A DNA stretch of 64,000 nt. Source: Streptomyces fragilis. Its GTDB lineage: Bacteria; Actinomycetota; Actinomycetes; Streptomycetales; Streptomycetaceae. The stretch is taken from the NCBI RefSeq assembly GCF_003112515.1, contig NZ_BEVZ01000007.1, forward strand, positions 124,001-188,000, given 5' to 3'. A program made the translations under genes and the position numbers. A model generated the notes under the pieces. It worked only from the letters and a program-made list of their open reading frames with translations, had not been told where the DNA came from and made no database searches. Below, piece after piece: positions 27,100 through 37,514 of the stretch; within the stretch, counting starts at the first letter, position 1, and each line of letters opens with the position of its first letter.

Positions 27100-28707
27100 T
27101 CACTGGGAGCCGACGCCTCGGCTCAGCTCCCACAGCTGGAGGTTGGAGGAACTGTTGAGCGCGTAGGCCGTGCCGGTGACACCGTCGCGGGCGGCGATGT
27201 ACTGCTTGCCCTGCCACAGCGGCAGCACCGGGACGTCCTCGGCGACGATCTCCTGCATCTCGGTCAGGCTCAGCACGGCGTCGGACCGGTCGCGCTCGCG
27301 GCGCGACTGGGGAATCAGCACCTGCTGTGCCTTGCGGCTGGAGTAGGGGGAACCGAGGAAGTTCTTCTTCTCGAGGAAGGGAGCGAGGTAGTTGTCCGCG
27401 TCCGGGAAGTCGGGGAACCAGCCCATGCCCCAGACCTCGTAGCGGCCCTTCATGGACGCGGGGCGGAACTCCTTCCACTTCGCGCCCTTGGGGTCGGCGA
27501 CCTTGAACAGCCCGCTCTCGCGGAGCTGTTCGGCCAGCACGTCGAACTCCTTGGACGTGGCGGAGCCGTAGTGGTCCACCGTGTAGTGGAGGTCGATCGG
27601 CACCGGGGTGCTGATGCCGGCGTCGGCGAGGATCTTGGCGGCCTTGGTGGTGCTGGGCTCGCCGTACTTGTTGAAGAAGCTGTTGGAGTGCCCGGTGAGG
27701 GTGGCCGGCACCAGCGAGTACAGCGGCTCGGCCTGCGCGCCGTACACCCGGGCGATCAGCTCGCTGCGGTCCACGACCTGCGCCACCGCCTGGCGGACCG
27801 CCTTGTTCTGGACGGCCGGGGCGTCGGTGTCGAAGGCCAGGTAGCGGATGTCGAGGCCGGACATCTCGACGAGCTCGATGCCGTCGTCCTTCGTGGCGTC
27901 CAGCTTCGTGACCTGCTCGGGCGTCATGGTGCGGGACATGACGTCGATCTCGCCGTCGGTCATCGCCGCGCTCATCGCCTCGGCGTCGGCGAAGGAGACC
28001 AGTTCCGCCTGCTCGTTGGCCACCTCGAGGGAGCCCCGGTAGTGCGGGTTGCGGGTGAAGACGGCCTTCACCAGGACGCCGTCCTCGACGTCGGACTCGA
28101 GGGTGTACGGGCCCGAGCCGTCCACGGCGAAGCCCTCGCGGAGCTCGGAGGCGGGGTACTCGTCCGGGTCGACGATGGAGGCGACCGGGGTGGAGAGCTT
28201 GTACGGGAAGGTGGCGTCGGCGGCCTTCAGGTGGAAGACCACTTCGCGCTCGCCCCGGGTCTCCACGGCGTCCACGCCGTTCAGCAGGCCCGCCACGCCG
28301 CTGTCCGAGTCGATCCGCAGCACGCGCTCGACGGAGTACTTCACGTCCTCGGCGGTCACGGCGTCGCCGTCGGTGAACTTCAGGCCCTTGCGCAGGGTGC
28401 AGGAGTAGCGCTCGTTGCCGGTGTCGGTGAAGCGGCAGTCCTCGGCGGCCTCGGGCTGCGGGTCGCCGCCGCCCCTCGGCTGCACCAGGAGGGTCTGCAG
28501 CGACTGGCGCAGGACGTTCCAGGAACCGACGTCGTAGGCGTAGGCGGGATCGAGCGGTGCGGGGGCCTCCGCCGAGGAGGCGACCTGGTCCGTGGTCCCG
28601 ACCTTGACCGGCGCGTCGCCCGAACCGCCGTCGGATCCGCCACAGGCGGCCATCAGCGGAGCGACCAGACCGATCACGGCCGGCAGCACCAGAGTCTTGC
28701 GGTTCAT
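27100..28707 (-). CDS. ABC transporter solute-binding lipoprotein, family 5 (paralogue)
   Basis: 535 residues from ATG 28707 (MNRKTLVLPA). The lipobox gives Cys22. The family 5 blocks are kept: FTDGDAVTAEDVKYSVERVL and a C-terminal WFPDFPDADNYLAPF. It is similar along its whole length to the 25402-26991 product, so the pair arose by duplication. An in-frame start 19 codons upstream is rejected since it lies before a normal lipoprotein signal. No transport partner genes are in the window. Confidence 0.93.
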   Translation of the reverse strand: MNRKTLVLPAVIGLVAPLMAACGGSDGGSGDAPVKVGTTDQVASSAEAPAPLDPAYAYDVGSWNVLRQSLQTLLVQPRGGGDPQPEAAEDCRFTDTGNERYSCTLRKGLKFTDGDAVTAEDVKYSVERVLRIDSDSGVAGLLNGVDAVETRGEREVVFHLKAADATFPYKLSTPVASIVDPDEYPASELREGFAVDGSGPYTLESDVEDGVLVKAVFTRNPHYRGSLEVANEQAELVSFADAEAMSAAMTDGEIDVMSRTMTPEQVTKLDATKDDGIELVEMSGLDIRYLAFDTDAPAVQNKAVRQAVAQVVDRSELIARVYGAQAEPLYSLVPATLTGHSNSFFNKYGEPSTTKAAKILADAGISTPVPIDLHYTVDHYGSATSKEFDVLAEQLRESGLFKVADPKGAKWKEFRPASMKGRYEVWGMGWFPDFPDADNYLAPFLEKKNFLGSPYSSRKAQQVLIPQSRRERDRSDAVLSLTEMQEIVAEDVPVLPLWQGKQYIAARDGVTGTAYALNSSSNLQLWELSRGVGSQ

Positions 28708-28838
28708 GCTCGGACGTCTCCAGGCTGTCTGTTTCCACGGGTTCCGTCGGCCGGGGTGTGGCACGTCGGGCCGCGGGAGTGGGGGGAATGTTTCTCGCGG
28801 CCGACATTAGCCGCCGCCCCCGGGGCCCTTCGAAGCGA

Positions 28839-28872
28839 CCGGTTCCGAATTGCCGTCACGCTTCGGAACCGG
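28839..28872. promoter_or_regulatory. inverted repeat upstream of the solute-binding protein gene
   Basis: CCGGTTCCGAA (28839-28849) and TTCGGAACCGG (28862-28872) are perfect inverted arms with a 12-base spacer, 132 bases before the start. No gene ends here, so an operator is more likely than a terminator. Confidence 0.45.
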
Positions 28873-29032
28873 CCGTGGACGCTACGGCAAGGCTCTCGGG
28901 GAAGGATTCGTGCGGCAGTTCCCCAAAACGGGCGCGAACGACCTGCGCGGACAGGCGGATCGGGCCCTTCTGTCCGGATCACCGCAGGTGCCGGACCCTC
29001 TCGACGTGGTGAAGGTCACAGAATGAATCGCG

Positions 29033-29069
29033 GGAAAGAGGGCCGCCCACGCAGGCGCCGCCTCTTTCC
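29033..29069 (-). terminator. possible terminator of the HAD phosphatase gene
   Basis: A 9-bp stem (29033-29041 with 29061-29069) about 93 bases after the HAD stop codon. The distance makes it uncertain. Confidence 0.35.
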
Positions 29070-29161
29070 GGTATTCCGCGGAAGCGACGCCCGTCATTGC
29101 CCCGCCCAGGGGAGGTGAGCAATTCGTGAACGGGCTGGGCCTATTGCGTGGGGGCGTTCCC

Positions 29162-29860
29162 TCAGCGGGAGTGGATCAGCGAGCGCAGGAATCCCAGGTC
29201 GACTTCTTCCAGCGACTTCACGACGGTGCGCCGCGGCCCCGGGTGCATCGGGGTGACGGAGGGCACCGCGACCACCCGGCAGCCGGCCGCCTCCGCGGCG
29301 GCGACCCCGGTGGGGGTGTCCTCGACGACCGCGCAGCGGGCCGGATCGGCGCCGAGTCCGGCCGCGGCCCGCAGGTAGGGGTCGGGGTGCGGCTTGGTGC
29401 GCGGCACCTCGTCGCCGGCCACGGTGAGGCGGAAGTGGTGGGCGCCCAGCGCGGTGAGCACCCGGTCGATGACCCGGCGGTGGGAGGCGGAGACCAGCGC
29501 CGTCGGGACGTCGTGGGCGTGCAGTTCGGCGAGCAGGCGGGCCGCGCCCGGCATCAGCGGCAGGTGCTCCTCGATGCGCGCCTCGAAGCCCTGGTTGAGC
29601 AGGACGGACAGCTCCTCCAGCGCGATGTCCGCGCCGGTGGCCCGGATGAGGAAGCCGGCGCTGCGGCTCATCGGCCCGCCGACCACCACCTCACGCCAGG
29701 ACTCGTCCAGCCGGTGCCCCAGCGCTCCGAAGACCTCCCTCTCCACGTCCCACCAGAAGCCCTCCGTGTCGACGAGGGTGCCGTCCATGTCGAGCAGTAC
29801 CGCCTGGAGGCCCGACTCCTCGGCCGTCCGGGTCGTGGTGGCGGGGACCGTGCTGGTCAT
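29162..29860 (-). CDS. HAD-superfamily phosphatase (beta-phosphoglucomutase-like)
   Basis: 232 residues. The nucleophile motif DMDGTLVD puts Asp24 and Asp26 at the active site; a helical cap follows (about 36-100), then VSASHRR (motif II), TKPHPDPYL (motif III Lys) and VVEDTPTGV (motif IV). Such subclass I HADs are phosphatases or phosphomutases on small sugar phosphates. ATG 29860 has GGAGGT 8 bases upstream; the far longer open frame through metH is an artefact. It follows metH by 161 bases with a hairpin between. The substrate cannot be told. Confidence 0.92.
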   Translation of the reverse strand: MTSTVPATTTRTAEESGLQAVLLDMDGTLVDTEGFWWDVEREVFGALGHRLDESWREVVVGGPMSRSAGFLIRATGADIALEELSVLLNQGFEARIEEHLPLMPGAARLLAELHAHDVPTALVSASHRRVIDRVLTALGAHHFRLTVAGDEVPRTKPHPDPYLRAAAGLGADPARCAVVEDTPTGVAAAEAAGCRVVAVPSVTPMHPGPRRTVVKSLEEVDLGFLRSLIHSR

Positions 29861-29906
29861 CCGTGGAGACCTCCTCGCGATAGAGCCTGCTGCCGACGGG
29901 GGCCGA

Positions 29907-29948
29907 CAGGCCGGCCGCCCTCCCCGAGCGGGGAGAACGACCGGCCTG
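29907..29948 (-). terminator. metH terminator
   Basis: An 8-bp outer stem (29907-29914 with 29941-29948) plus an inner CTCCCC/GGGGAG stem (29920-29935), about 74 bases past the metH stop. Confidence 0.55.
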
Positions 29949-30021
29949 CGGCGGATCGACCAGTGTACGACCGGTTCGCGCCGATCGCCCGTCGGAAACG
30001 GCGGGAGCGGGCGCGGGCGGC

Positions 30022-33000
30022 TCAGCGGGCGTTGAAGTACTTCGCCTCGGGGTGGTGGATGACGATGGCGTCGGTGGACTGCTCCGGGTGGAGCTGGAAC
30101 TCCTCGGAGAGGTGGACGCCGATGCGCTCCGGCTTCAGCAGCTCCGCGATCTTCGCCCGGTCCTCGAGGTCGGGGCAGGCCCCGTAGCCCAGGGAGAAGC
30201 GGGCGCCGCGGTACTTGAGCTCGAACATGCCGCTCATGTCGTCCGGGTCCTCGCCGGCGTAGCCGAGCTCGGAGCGGACCCGGGCGTGCCAGTACTCGGC
30301 GAGCGCCTCGGCGAGCTGCACGGACAGGCCGTGCAGCTCCAGGTACTCGCGGTAGGAGTCGGCGGCGAACAGCCGGGCGGTCTCCTCGCCGATCCGCGAG
30401 CCGACGGTGACGACCTGCAGGCCGACCACGTCCGTCTCGCCGGACTCCTGGGGGCGGAAGAAGTCCGCCAGGCAGAGCCGGCGGCCGCGGCGCTGGCGGG
30501 GGAAGGTGAAGCGGGTGCGCTCGCCGCCGTCCTCGTCCAGCAGGATCAGGTCGTCGCCCTTGGAGACGCAGGGGAAGTAGCCGTACACGACGGCGGCCTC
30601 CAGCAGGTTCTCCGTCTGCAGCCGGTCCAGCAGGCCGCGCAGCCGCGGCCGACCCTCGGTCTCGACCAGTTCCTCGTACGACGGGCCGTCGCCGGTGCGG
30701 GCCTGCTTGAGGCCCCACTGGCCCTTGAACAGCGCGCCCTCGTCGAGCCAGGAGGCGTACTCCTTGAGCTGGATGCCCTTGACCACGCGGGTGCCCCGGA
30801 AGGGCGGGGTCGGCACCGGGTTGTCGGTGGCCACGTCGGAGCGGACCGGCCCCTCGTCCTGGCGCTCCTCCACCTGGAGGGCGGGGGCGGCCTTCACCCG
30901 GCGCTGCCGCAGTTCCGGCAGCTTGGCGCCGGGCACGCCGCGCTTGATGCCGATCAGGGCGTCCATCAGGCGCAGGCCCTCGAAGGCGTCGCGGGCGTAG
31001 CGGACCTCGCCCTGGTAGATCTCGTGCAGGTCCTGCTCGACGTAGGCGCGGGTGAGGGCGGCGCCGCCGAGGATCACCGGGTAGCGGGCGGCCAGCTCGC
31101 GCTGGTTCAGCTCCTCCAGGTTCTCCTTCATGATCACCGTGGACTTCACCAGCAGGCCGGACATGCCGATGACGTCGGCCTTGTGCTCCTCGGCCGCCTC
31201 CAGGATGGCGGAGACCGGCTGCTTGATGCCGAGGTTCACGACGTTGTAGCCGTTGTTGGACAGGATGATGTCGACCAGGTTCTTGCCGATGTCGTGGACG
31301 TCGCCGCGGACGGTGGCCAGGACGATGGTGCCCTTGCCTGCCGTGTCCTCGCCGTCCGCGACTTTCTCCATGTGCGGCTCGAGGTGCGCCACGGCCGTCT
31401 TCATGACCTCGGCGGACTGCAGGACGAACGGCAGCTGCATCTGGCCGGAGCCGAACAGCTCGCCGACCACCTTCATGCCGTCCAGCAGCGTGTCGTTGAC
31501 GATGTCGAGCGCCTTGCGGGTGGTCAGCGCCTCGTCGAGGTCGGCCTCCAGCCCGTTCTTCTCGCCGTCGATGATCCGCCGCTTGAGGCGCTCGTCCAGC
31601 GGCAGGGCCGCCAGCTCCTCGGCCCTGCCGGCCTTGAGCGACTTGGCGGTGGCGCCCTCGAAGAGCTGCATCAGCTTCTGCAGCGGGTCGTAGCCCTCGC
31701 TGCGGCGGTCGTACACCAGGTCGAGGGCGGTGGTGACCTCCTCCTCGCTGAACCGGGCGATCGGGAGGATCTTGCTGGCGTGCACGATCGCCGAGTCCAG
31801 ACCGGCCTTGACGCACTCGTCCAGGAAGACGGAGTTGAGCAGGATGCGCGCGGCCGGGTTGAGGCCGAAGGAGATGTTGGACAGGCCGAGCGTGGTCTGC
31901 ACGTCCGGGCGGCGGCGCTTGAGCTCGCGGATCGCCTCGATGGTGGCGACGCCGTCCTTGCGGGACTCCTCCTGACCGGTACAGATGGTGAAGGTCAGGC
32001 AGTCGACCAGGATGTCCGACTCGTGGATGCCGTAGTTGCCCGTCAGGTCGTCGATCAGCCGCTCGGCGATCTCGACCTTCTTCTCCGCCGTGCGGGCCTG
32101 GCCCTCCTCGTCGATGGTCAGCGCGATCAGCGCGGCGCCGTGCTCCCGGGCGAGCTCGGTGACCTTGGCGAAACGCGACTCGGGGCCGGCGCCGTCCTCG
32201 TAGTTGACGGAGTTGAGCACGGCGCGCCCGCCGAGCTTCTCCAGACCGGCCCGCAGCACGTCCACCTCGGTGGAGTCCAGCACGATCGGCAGGGTGGAGG
32301 CGGTGGCGAAGCGGCCGGCCAGCTCCGCCATGTCGGCGACGCCGTCGCGGCCCACGTAGTCCACGCACAGGTCGAGCATGTGCGCGCCCTCGCGGATCTG
32401 CTCGCGGGCCATCTCCACGCAGTCGTCCCAGCGGCCCTCGAGCATGGCCTCGCGGAACTTCTTGGAGCCGTTGGCGTTGGTGCGCTCACCGATGGCGAGG
32501 TACGAGGTGTCCTGGCGGAACGGCACCGTCTGGTAGAGCGAGGCGGCGCCGGGCTCCGGGCGCGGCGCGCGCTCGACCGGGGTGGCGCTCTGGACGCGCT
32601 CGACGAGCTGCCGCAGGTGTTCCGGCGTGGTGCCGCAGCAGCCGCCGACCAGGGACAGGCCGTAGTCGCGGACGAAGTCCTGCTGGGCGTCGGCCAGCCC
32701 CTCGGCGTCCAGCGGGAAGTGCGCGCCGTCCTTGGTGAGCACGGGCAGGCCGGCGTTGGGCATGCACAGCAGCGGGATGCGGGAGTGGCGGGCCAGGTAG
32801 CGCAGGTGCTCGGTCATCTCGGCGGGGCCGGTCGAGCAGTTCAGGCCGATCATGTCGATGCCGAGCGGCTCCAGCGCGGTGAGCGCGGCGCCGATCTCGG
32901 AGCCGAGCAGCATGGTGCCGGTGGTCTCGAACGCCATCGACACCATCAGCGGCACCTGGACGCCGGTGGCCTCCATGGCGCGGCGGGCTCCGACGACGGC

Positions 33001-33549
33001 GGCCTTGGTCTGCAGCAGGTCCTGGGTGGTCTCCACGATCAGCGCGTCGGCGCCCCCGCCGAGCAGGCCCTCGGCGTTGGCCTGGAAGCCGTCGCGGACG
33101 ACCCCGTAGCCGATGTGCCCGAGGGTGGGCAGCTTGGTGCCGGGGCCCATGGAGCCCAGCACCCAGCGCTGCCGGCCGGTGCGCGCGGTGAAGTCGTCGG
33201 CCGCCTCACGGGCGATGCGGGCACCCGCCTCGGAGAGCTCGTGGATCCGGCCGGCGATGTCGTACTCGGCGGCGGCCGAGTGGTTGGCGCCGAAGGTGTT
33301 GGTCTCGACGCAGTCGACGCCCACCTCGAGGTAGGCGTCGTGGACCGAGCGCACGATGTCGGGACGGGTGACGTTCAGGATCTCGTTGCAGCCCTCGAGC
33401 TCCTGGAAGTCCTCCAGGGTCGGGTCCTGCGCCTGGAGCATCGTGCCCATCGCCCCGTCGGCGACCACCACACGGGTGGCCAGGGCCTCTCGGAGGGCGG
33501 ACACGCGGGCACGGGCGTCGGCTGTGGACGGGGACGGCGACGAGGCCAT
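30022..33549 (-). CDS. metH: cobalamin-dependent methionine synthase MetH
   Basis: 1175 residues with all four modules: a homocysteine-binding TIM barrel (about 15-330, with the zinc-ligand [10 protein letters not shown]), a pterin domain (about 345-610), the cap plus B12-binding domain with [13 protein letters not shown] (DxHxxG His ligates cobalt), and the AdoMet-dependent reactivation domain at the C-terminus. It makes methionine from homocysteine and methyltetrahydrofolate. ATG 33549 with GGGAG upstream. It is divergent from glpF. I see no cobalamin riboswitch box in the 301-base leader region. Confidence 0.97.
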   Translation of the reverse strand: MASSPSPSTADARARVSALREALATRVVVADGAMGTMLQAQDPTLEDFQELEGCNEILNVTRPDIVRSVHDAYLEVGVDCVETNTFGANHSAAAEYDIAGRIHELSEAGARIAREAADDFTARTGRQRWVLGSMGPGTKLPTLGHIGYGVVRDGFQANAEGLLGGGADALIVETTQDLLQTKAAVVGARRAMEATGVQVPLMVSMAFETTGTMLLGSEIGAALTALEPLGIDMIGLNCSTGPAEMTEHLRYLARHSRIPLLCMPNAGLPVLTKDGAHFPLDAEGLADAQQDFVRDYGLSLVGGCCGTTPEHLRQLVERVQSATPVERAPRPEPGAASLYQTVPFRQDTSYLAIGERTNANGSKKFREAMLEGRWDDCVEMAREQIREGAHMLDLCVDYVGRDGVADMAELAGRFATASTLPIVLDSTEVDVLRAGLEKLGGRAVLNSVNYEDGAGPESRFAKVTELAREHGAALIALTIDEEGQARTAEKKVEIAERLIDDLTGNYGIHESDILVDCLTFTICTGQEESRKDGVATIEAIRELKRRRPDVQTTLGLSNISFGLNPAARILLNSVFLDECVKAGLDSAIVHASKILPIARFSEEEVTTALDLVYDRRSEGYDPLQKLMQLFEGATAKSLKAGRAEELAALPLDERLKRRIIDGEKNGLEADLDEALTTRKALDIVNDTLLDGMKVVGELFGSGQMQLPFVLQSAEVMKTAVAHLEPHMEKVADGEDTAGKGTIVLATVRGDVHDIGKNLVDIILSNNGYNVVNLGIKQPVSAILEAAEEHKADVIGMSGLLVKSTVIMKENLEELNQRELAARYPVILGGAALTRAYVEQDLHEIYQGEVRYARDAFEGLRLMDALIGIKRGVPGAKLPELRQRRVKAAPALQVEERQDEGPVRSDVATDNPVPTPPFRGTRVVKGIQLKEYASWLDEGALFKGQWGLKQARTGDGPSYEELVETEGRPRLRGLLDRLQTENLLEAAVVYGYFPCVSKGDDLILLDEDGGERTRFTFPRQRRGRRLCLADFFRPQESGETDVVGLQVVTVGSRIGEETARLFAADSYREYLELHGLSVQLAEALAEYWHARVRSELGYAGEDPDDMSGMFELKYRGARFSLGYGACPDLEDRAKIAELLKPERIGVHLSEEFQLHPEQSTDAIVIHHPEAKYFNAR

Positions 33550-33625
33550 GGAGAAGCTCCCTGGGATGCGACGGCTGTCGGCTTTGCGCGGTCGCGGACC
33601 GATTCCGCGGGGTGCGCACCAGCTC

Positions 33626-33631
33626 AGCCTA
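33626..33631 (-). promoter_or_regulatory. candidate metH -10 box (TAGGCT)
   Basis: TAGGCT on the minus strand, 76 bases before the metH ATG, fits a streptomycete -10 box. No good -35 partner is visible. Confidence 0.35.
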
Positions 33632-33837
33632 GCCGGGGTGTCCGCACGGTGGCGCTCCGGTCCACTGTGCGGACGCCGCCGGACGGCCGTACGGCGGACC
33701 CGCGAAGGGCGTAGGGGCGGCGCGCCGCGGACGCGTGGGCGGGGCCCGGCGGAGGTGGACGGGAGGGCGGTGGGCAGGCCGGGATCTTGGCGTAATCACG
33801 CCATCACCCTCAGGTATCGCCCCTGGGGTCCCGTCGT

Positions 33838-33843
33838 TACCAT
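33838..33843 (+). promoter_or_regulatory. candidate -10 box (TACCAT) for leaderless glpF
   Basis: TACCAT ends 7 bases before the ATG at 33851. The only purine-rich element, GAAGG, directly abuts the ATG and is too close to act as a ribosome binding site. Confidence 0.45.
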
Positions 33844-33850
33844 CCGAAGG

Positions 33851-34657
33851 ATGACGAGCTCCCAGATCTTCATCGGCGAGACAGTAGGGACGGCTCTTCT
33901 CATCCTCCTCGGCGGCGGCGTGTGCGCCGCCGTCACACTCAAGGCGTCCAAGGCCCGTAACGCCGGATGGCTCTCCATCGCCTTCGGCTGGGGCCTGGCC
34001 GTGATGGTCGCGGTCTACGCCACGGGCCCCGTGTCCGGGGCCCACCTCAATCCGGCGGTCACCCTGGCCCTGGCCCTGAACGGCGGCACCGCCTGGGCGG
34101 ACCTGCCGCTGTACTGGGCCGGGCAGATGCTCGGCGCGATGATCGGCGCGGCCCTCGTCTGGGTCGCCTACTACGGGCAGTTCCACGCCCATCTGACCGA
34201 CCACGAGATCGTCGGCGGTCCCGGCGCGCAGAGGACGCCGACCGCCGAGGGCAAGGCGGTCGAGGCGCGGGAACCGGCCGCCGGACCGGTGCTGGGCGTC
34301 TTCTCCACCGGCCCGGAGATCCGCAAACCGCTGCAGAACCTCCTGACGGAGATCATCGGCACCGTGGTCCTGCTGCTCGGCGTGCTCACCCAGGGCCTGA
34401 ACGCCGACGGCGACGGCCTGGGTCCGATGGGCGGTCTGGTCACCGCCCTGCTCGTGGTCGCGATCGGCCTGTCGCTGGGCGGCCCGACCGGCTACGCCAT
34501 CAACCCGGCCCGCGACCTGGGCCCCCGGGTGACGCACGCGCTCCTGCCCCTGCCCAACAAGGGCGGCTCCGACTGGGGGTACGCCTGGGTGCCGGTGGCC
34601 GGTCCCCTGATCGGGGCGGTGGTCGCGGCGGGTCTCTACCGGTGGCTGTTCCCCTGA
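33851..34657 (+). CDS. glpF: glycerol facilitator (aquaglyceroporin) GlpF
   Basis: 268 residues with six helices and the two half-helix signatures HLNPAVT and [11 protein letters not shown]; the Asp after NPAR is typical of glycerol-conducting members. A longer than usual hydrophilic loop of about 50 residues (around 115-165) lies between helices 3 and 4. It lets glycerol into the cell for GlpK. Start ATG 33851 agrees with the first helix; longer upstream frames are rejected. It is followed by glpK after 77 bases, forming a glpFK unit with no regulator next to it. Confidence 0.94.
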   Translation: MTSSQIFIGETVGTALLILLGGGVCAAVTLKASKARNAGWLSIAFGWGLAVMVAVYATGPVSGAHLNPAVTLALALNGGTAWADLPLYWAGQMLGAMIGAALVWVAYYGQFHAHLTDHEIVGGPGAQRTPTAEGKAVEAREPAAGPVLGVFSTGPEIRKPLQNLLTEIIGTVVLLLGVLTQGLNADGDGLGPMGGLVTALLVVAIGLSLGGPTGYAINPARDLGPRVTHALLPLPNKGGSDWGYAWVPVAGPLIGAVVAAGLYRWLFP

Positions 34658-34734
34658 GAGACCATGCGCACGCCGCGGTGGAGCAGACGCACCGACCCGC
34701 ACGTACCACGTCCGCAGACCTCGGGGAGTGACAA

Positions 34735-36285
34735 GTGACCGACCAGCAGCCAGTGACCCAAGGACGCAGCGCCGGCCCGTACATCGCGGCCATCGACCAG
34801 GGCACCACGTCGACCCGCTGCATCGTCTTCGACCGCGACGGCCGGATCGTCGCGGTGGACCAGAAGGAGCACGAACAGATCCTCCCCAGGCCGGGGTGGG
34901 TCGAGCACGACGCGATGGAGATCTGGGCCAACCTGGAGGAGGTGGTCGCCGGCGCGATCGGCGCGGCGGGCGTCACCCGGGACGACATCGTGGCGATCGG
35001 CATCACCAACCAGCGCGAGACGACCGTGCTGTGGGACCGGCACACCGGCCGCCCGGTGCACAACGCGATCGTCTGGCAGGACACCCGCACCGACGCGCTC
35101 TGCCGCGAGCTGGGCCGCAACGTGGGCCAGGACCGCTTCCGCCGGGAGACCGGCCTGCCGCTGGCGTCCTACTTCGCCGGGCCCAAGGCGCGCTGGCTGC
35201 TGGACCGGGTGGACGGCCTGCGGGAGCGGGCGGAGGCCGGGGACATCCTCTTCGGCACGATGGACAGCTGGGTGATCTGGAACCTGACCGGCGGGGTGGA
35301 CGGCGGGCGGCACGTCACCGACGTCACCAACGCCTCCCGCACCCTGCTGATGAACCTGCGCACCCTCGACTGGGACGAGCGGATCTGCGAGTCGATCGGC
35401 GTGCCCGCCGCGATGCTGCCGGAGATCCGCTCCTCCGCCGAGGAGTACGGGAAGATCAGGGGCGGTCGCCTGGGCCACCTGCTGGGCGGCATCCCGGTGG
35501 CCTCGGCGCTGGGCGACCAGCAGGCCGCGCTGTTCGGCCAGACCTGCTTCGCCGAGGGCGAGGGCAAGTCGACCTACGGCACCGGCACCTTCCTGCTGAT
35601 GAACACCGGCGAGAAGATCATCAACTCCTACAGCGGCCTGATCACCACGGTCGGCTACCGGATCGGCGCCCAGAAGCCGGTCTACGCGCTGGAGGGGTCC
35701 ATCGCGGTCACCGGCTCGCTGGTGCAGTGGATGCGCGACCAGATGGGGATGATCTCCAGCGCGGCCGAGATCGAGCCGCTGGCCGCCTCGGTGGAGGACA
35801 ACGGCGGCGCGTACTTCGTGCCGGCGTTCTCCGGCCTGTTCGCCCCGTACTGGCGCTCCGACGCCCGCGGGGTGATCGCCGGGCTCACCCGGTACGTCAC
35901 CAAGGCGCACCTGGCGCGCGCGGTGCTGGAGGCCACCGCCTGGCAGACCCGCGAGATCACCGACGCCATGGCCAAGGACTCCGGCGTCCAGTTGGCGACG
36001 CTGCGGGTGGACGGCGGCATGACCGCCAACGACCTGCTGATGCAAATCCTCGCGGACTGCCTGGACGCGCCGGTGGTGCGTCCCGAGGTGTCCGAGACGA
36101 CCTGTCTGGGCGCGGCCTACGCGGCGGGCCTGGCGGTCGGCTTCTGGAAGAGCGTGGACGAGCTGCGCGCCAACTGGCGCCAGGACGCCGAGTGGACGCC
36201 CGGGATGGACCCGGCGGTCCGCGACCGCGAGTACCGCAACTGGCACAAGGCGGTGCAGCGGACGATGGACTGGGTCGAGGAGTGA
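34735..36285 (+). CDS. glpK: glycerol kinase GlpK
   Basis: 516 residues of the FGGY family: the N-terminal DQGTTSTR phosphate loop, WQDTRTD and the C-terminal ATAWQTREI with [13 protein letters not shown]. It makes glycerol 3-phosphate. GTG 34735 with GGGGAG 8 bases upstream. It is downstream of glpF, so import and trapping are coupled. A hairpin at 36300-36343 follows. Confidence 0.97.
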   Translation: MTDQQPVTQGRSAGPYIAAIDQGTTSTRCIVFDRDGRIVAVDQKEHEQILPRPGWVEHDAMEIWANLEEVVAGAIGAAGVTRDDIVAIGITNQRETTVLWDRHTGRPVHNAIVWQDTRTDALCRELGRNVGQDRFRRETGLPLASYFAGPKARWLLDRVDGLRERAEAGDILFGTMDSWVIWNLTGGVDGGRHVTDVTNASRTLLMNLRTLDWDERICESIGVPAAMLPEIRSSAEEYGKIRGGRLGHLLGGIPVASALGDQQAALFGQTCFAEGEGKSTYGTGTFLLMNTGEKIINSYSGLITTVGYRIGAQKPVYALEGSIAVTGSLVQWMRDQMGMISSAAEIEPLAASVEDNGGAYFVPAFSGLFAPYWRSDARGVIAGLTRYVTKAHLARAVLEATAWQTREITDAMAKDSGVQLATLRVDGGMTANDLLMQILADCLDAPVVRPEVSETTCLGAAYAAGLAVGFWKSVDELRANWRQDAEWTPGMDPAVRDREYRNWHKAVQRTMDWVEE

Positions 36286-36299
36286 GCGGGTGACGTCCG

Positions 36300-36343
36300 G
36301 GCGGCCCCGGCGCGCGGGAAACCGGTCGGCGCCCGGGGCCGCC
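36300..36343 (+). terminator. glpK terminator
   Basis: An 11-bp stem (36300-36310 with 36333-36343) and 22-base loop, 14 bases past the glpK stop codon. Confidence 0.6.
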
Positions 36344-36471
36344 GGGGCGGGTGTGCACTCCTTCCTCTCGGGGCAGTGATCGCTCACGGGCCCCTCGAGG
36401 GGCTGCGGGCAGTGCCCTCGATGGCCGTAAGGTTGTGGCGTACGCGAGGGATCGTCGGAAGGAGGCGCTGG

Positions 36472-37425
36472 GTGATCGAGCTCGAGGGGGTTCCCGAGCT
36501 GATCGACCCGGTCATGGTGGCCGCGTTCGAAGGCTGGAACGATGCCGGTGACGCCGCCTCCGCCGCGGTCGCGCATCTCGAGAAGGAGTGGAAGGGCGAG
36601 GTGTTCGCGGCGCTGGACGCCGAGGACTACTACGACTTCCAGGTCAACCGGCCCACCGTGTGGCTGGACAACGGGGTCCGCAAGATCACCTGGCCGACGA
36701 CCCGGCTGTCGGTGGTGCGCGTGGGCGGGGACAAGCCGCGCGACCTGGTGCTGGTCCGCGGCATCGAGCCGTCGATGCGCTGGCGCACCTTCTGCAACGA
36801 GCTGCTCGGCTTCGCGCACGAGCTGGGCGTGGAGCTGGTGGTGATCCTGGGCGCGCTGCTCGGCGACACCCCGCACACCCGGCCGGTGCCGATCAGCGGG
36901 ACCACCTCCGACGCCGACCTGGCGCGGCGGATGGACCTGGAGGAGACCAAGTACGAGGGTCCCACCGGCATCGTGGGCGTGCTGCAGGAGGCCTGCACGC
37001 ACGCCGGGGTGCCGGCGGTGAGCCTGTGGGCGGCGGTGCCGCACTACGTGTCGCAGCCGCCGAACCCGAAGGCCTCGCTGGCGCTGCTGAACCGGCTGGA
37101 GGACCTGATCGACATCCGCGTCCCGCTGGGCGAGCTCCCGGAGGACGCGCGCGCCTGGCAGGTCGGCGTGGACCAGCTGGCCGCCGAGGACAGCGAGGTC
37201 GCCGAGTACGTGCAGACCCTGGAGGAGGCGCGGGACACCGCGGACCTCCCCGAGGCATCCGGCGAGGCGATCGCGCGCGAGTTCGAGCGGTACCTGCGCC
37301 GCCGGGACACCCCGGGCGGACGCTCCCGCCCCGGGAAGCCGCCGCGGGCAGGGGACGACGAGGACCCGCCGCAGGGACCCGGTCCGGGGCCCGGCGCGGG
37401 TCCGGGCGCGGGCTCGGAGGACTGA
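36472..37425 (+). CDS. PAC2-family protein (proteasome assembly chaperone-like)
   Basis: 317 residues. The N-terminus IELEGVPELIDPVMVAAFEGWNDAGD and central GALLGDTPHTRPVPISGT are the PAC2 family core, an alpha/beta fold shared with eukaryotic proteasome assembly chaperone 2 and archaeal relatives. The C-terminal ~50 residues are Gly/Pro-rich and disordered. GTG 36472 has GGAGG at proper spacing and is preferred to an upstream ATG. Function in actinobacteria is not established; its presence in a genome with a 20S proteasome, 17 kb from arc, is suggestive only. Confidence 0.85.
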   Translation: MIELEGVPELIDPVMVAAFEGWNDAGDAASAAVAHLEKEWKGEVFAALDAEDYYDFQVNRPTVWLDNGVRKITWPTTRLSVVRVGGDKPRDLVLVRGIEPSMRWRTFCNELLGFAHELGVELVVILGALLGDTPHTRPVPISGTTSDADLARRMDLEETKYEGPTGIVGVLQEACTHAGVPAVSLWAAVPHYVSQPPNPKASLALLNRLEDLIDIRVPLGELPEDARAWQVGVDQLAAEDSEVAEYVQTLEEARDTADLPEASGEAIAREFERYLRRRDTPGGRSRPGKPPRAGDDEDPPQGPGPGPGAGPGAGSED

Positions 37426-37452
37426 CCCGGTCGCCGCCGCGGGACGACCGGA

Positions 37453-37498
37453 ACGAGGGAGGCTCCCCACGCCGTCGGGCGTGGGGAGCCTCCCTCGT
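37453..37498. terminator. bidirectional terminator between PAC2 gene and mshC
   Basis: A perfect 21-bp stem (37453-37473 with 37478-37498) and 4-base loop between the convergent genes. Confidence 0.87.
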
Positions 37499-37514
37499 GC
37501 GTGTCCGCCGGCCC

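Larger units (their letters stand above)
28708..29161. other. 454-base region without a recognised gene
   Basis: This stretch holds the upstream region of the second solute-binding protein gene and the 3' region of the HAD gene. It has an 11-bp inverted repeat (28839-28872) and a 9-bp stem (29033-29069). Short open frames here have poor codon character and no ribosome binding sites, so I call no gene. Confidence 0.6.
33550..33850. promoter_or_regulatory. divergent promoter region of metH and glpF
   Basis: 301 bases without a gene. The metH side has TAGGCT at 33626-33631. The glpF side has TACCAT at 33838-33843 and a small inverted repeat GGCGT-AATC-ACGCC at 33789-33802 that could be an operator. 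No riboswitch motif was recognised. Confidence 0.5.

Noticed and set aside
28708-29161. Short open frames in the 454-base gap as small genes.
   Set aside because: No ribosome binding site, weak codon pattern and no conserved motif; the inverted repeats explain the visible structure better.
29162-32368. A 1068-codon frame that includes the HAD phosphatase.
   Set aside because: Everything upstream of ATG 29860 lies inside metH in another frame; the ribosome binding site and conserved start mark the short gene.
33550-33850. A cobalamin or SAH riboswitch before metH.
   Set aside because: I see no B12 box or recognisable pseudoknot pattern in the 301 bases; a covariance-model scan would be decisive.
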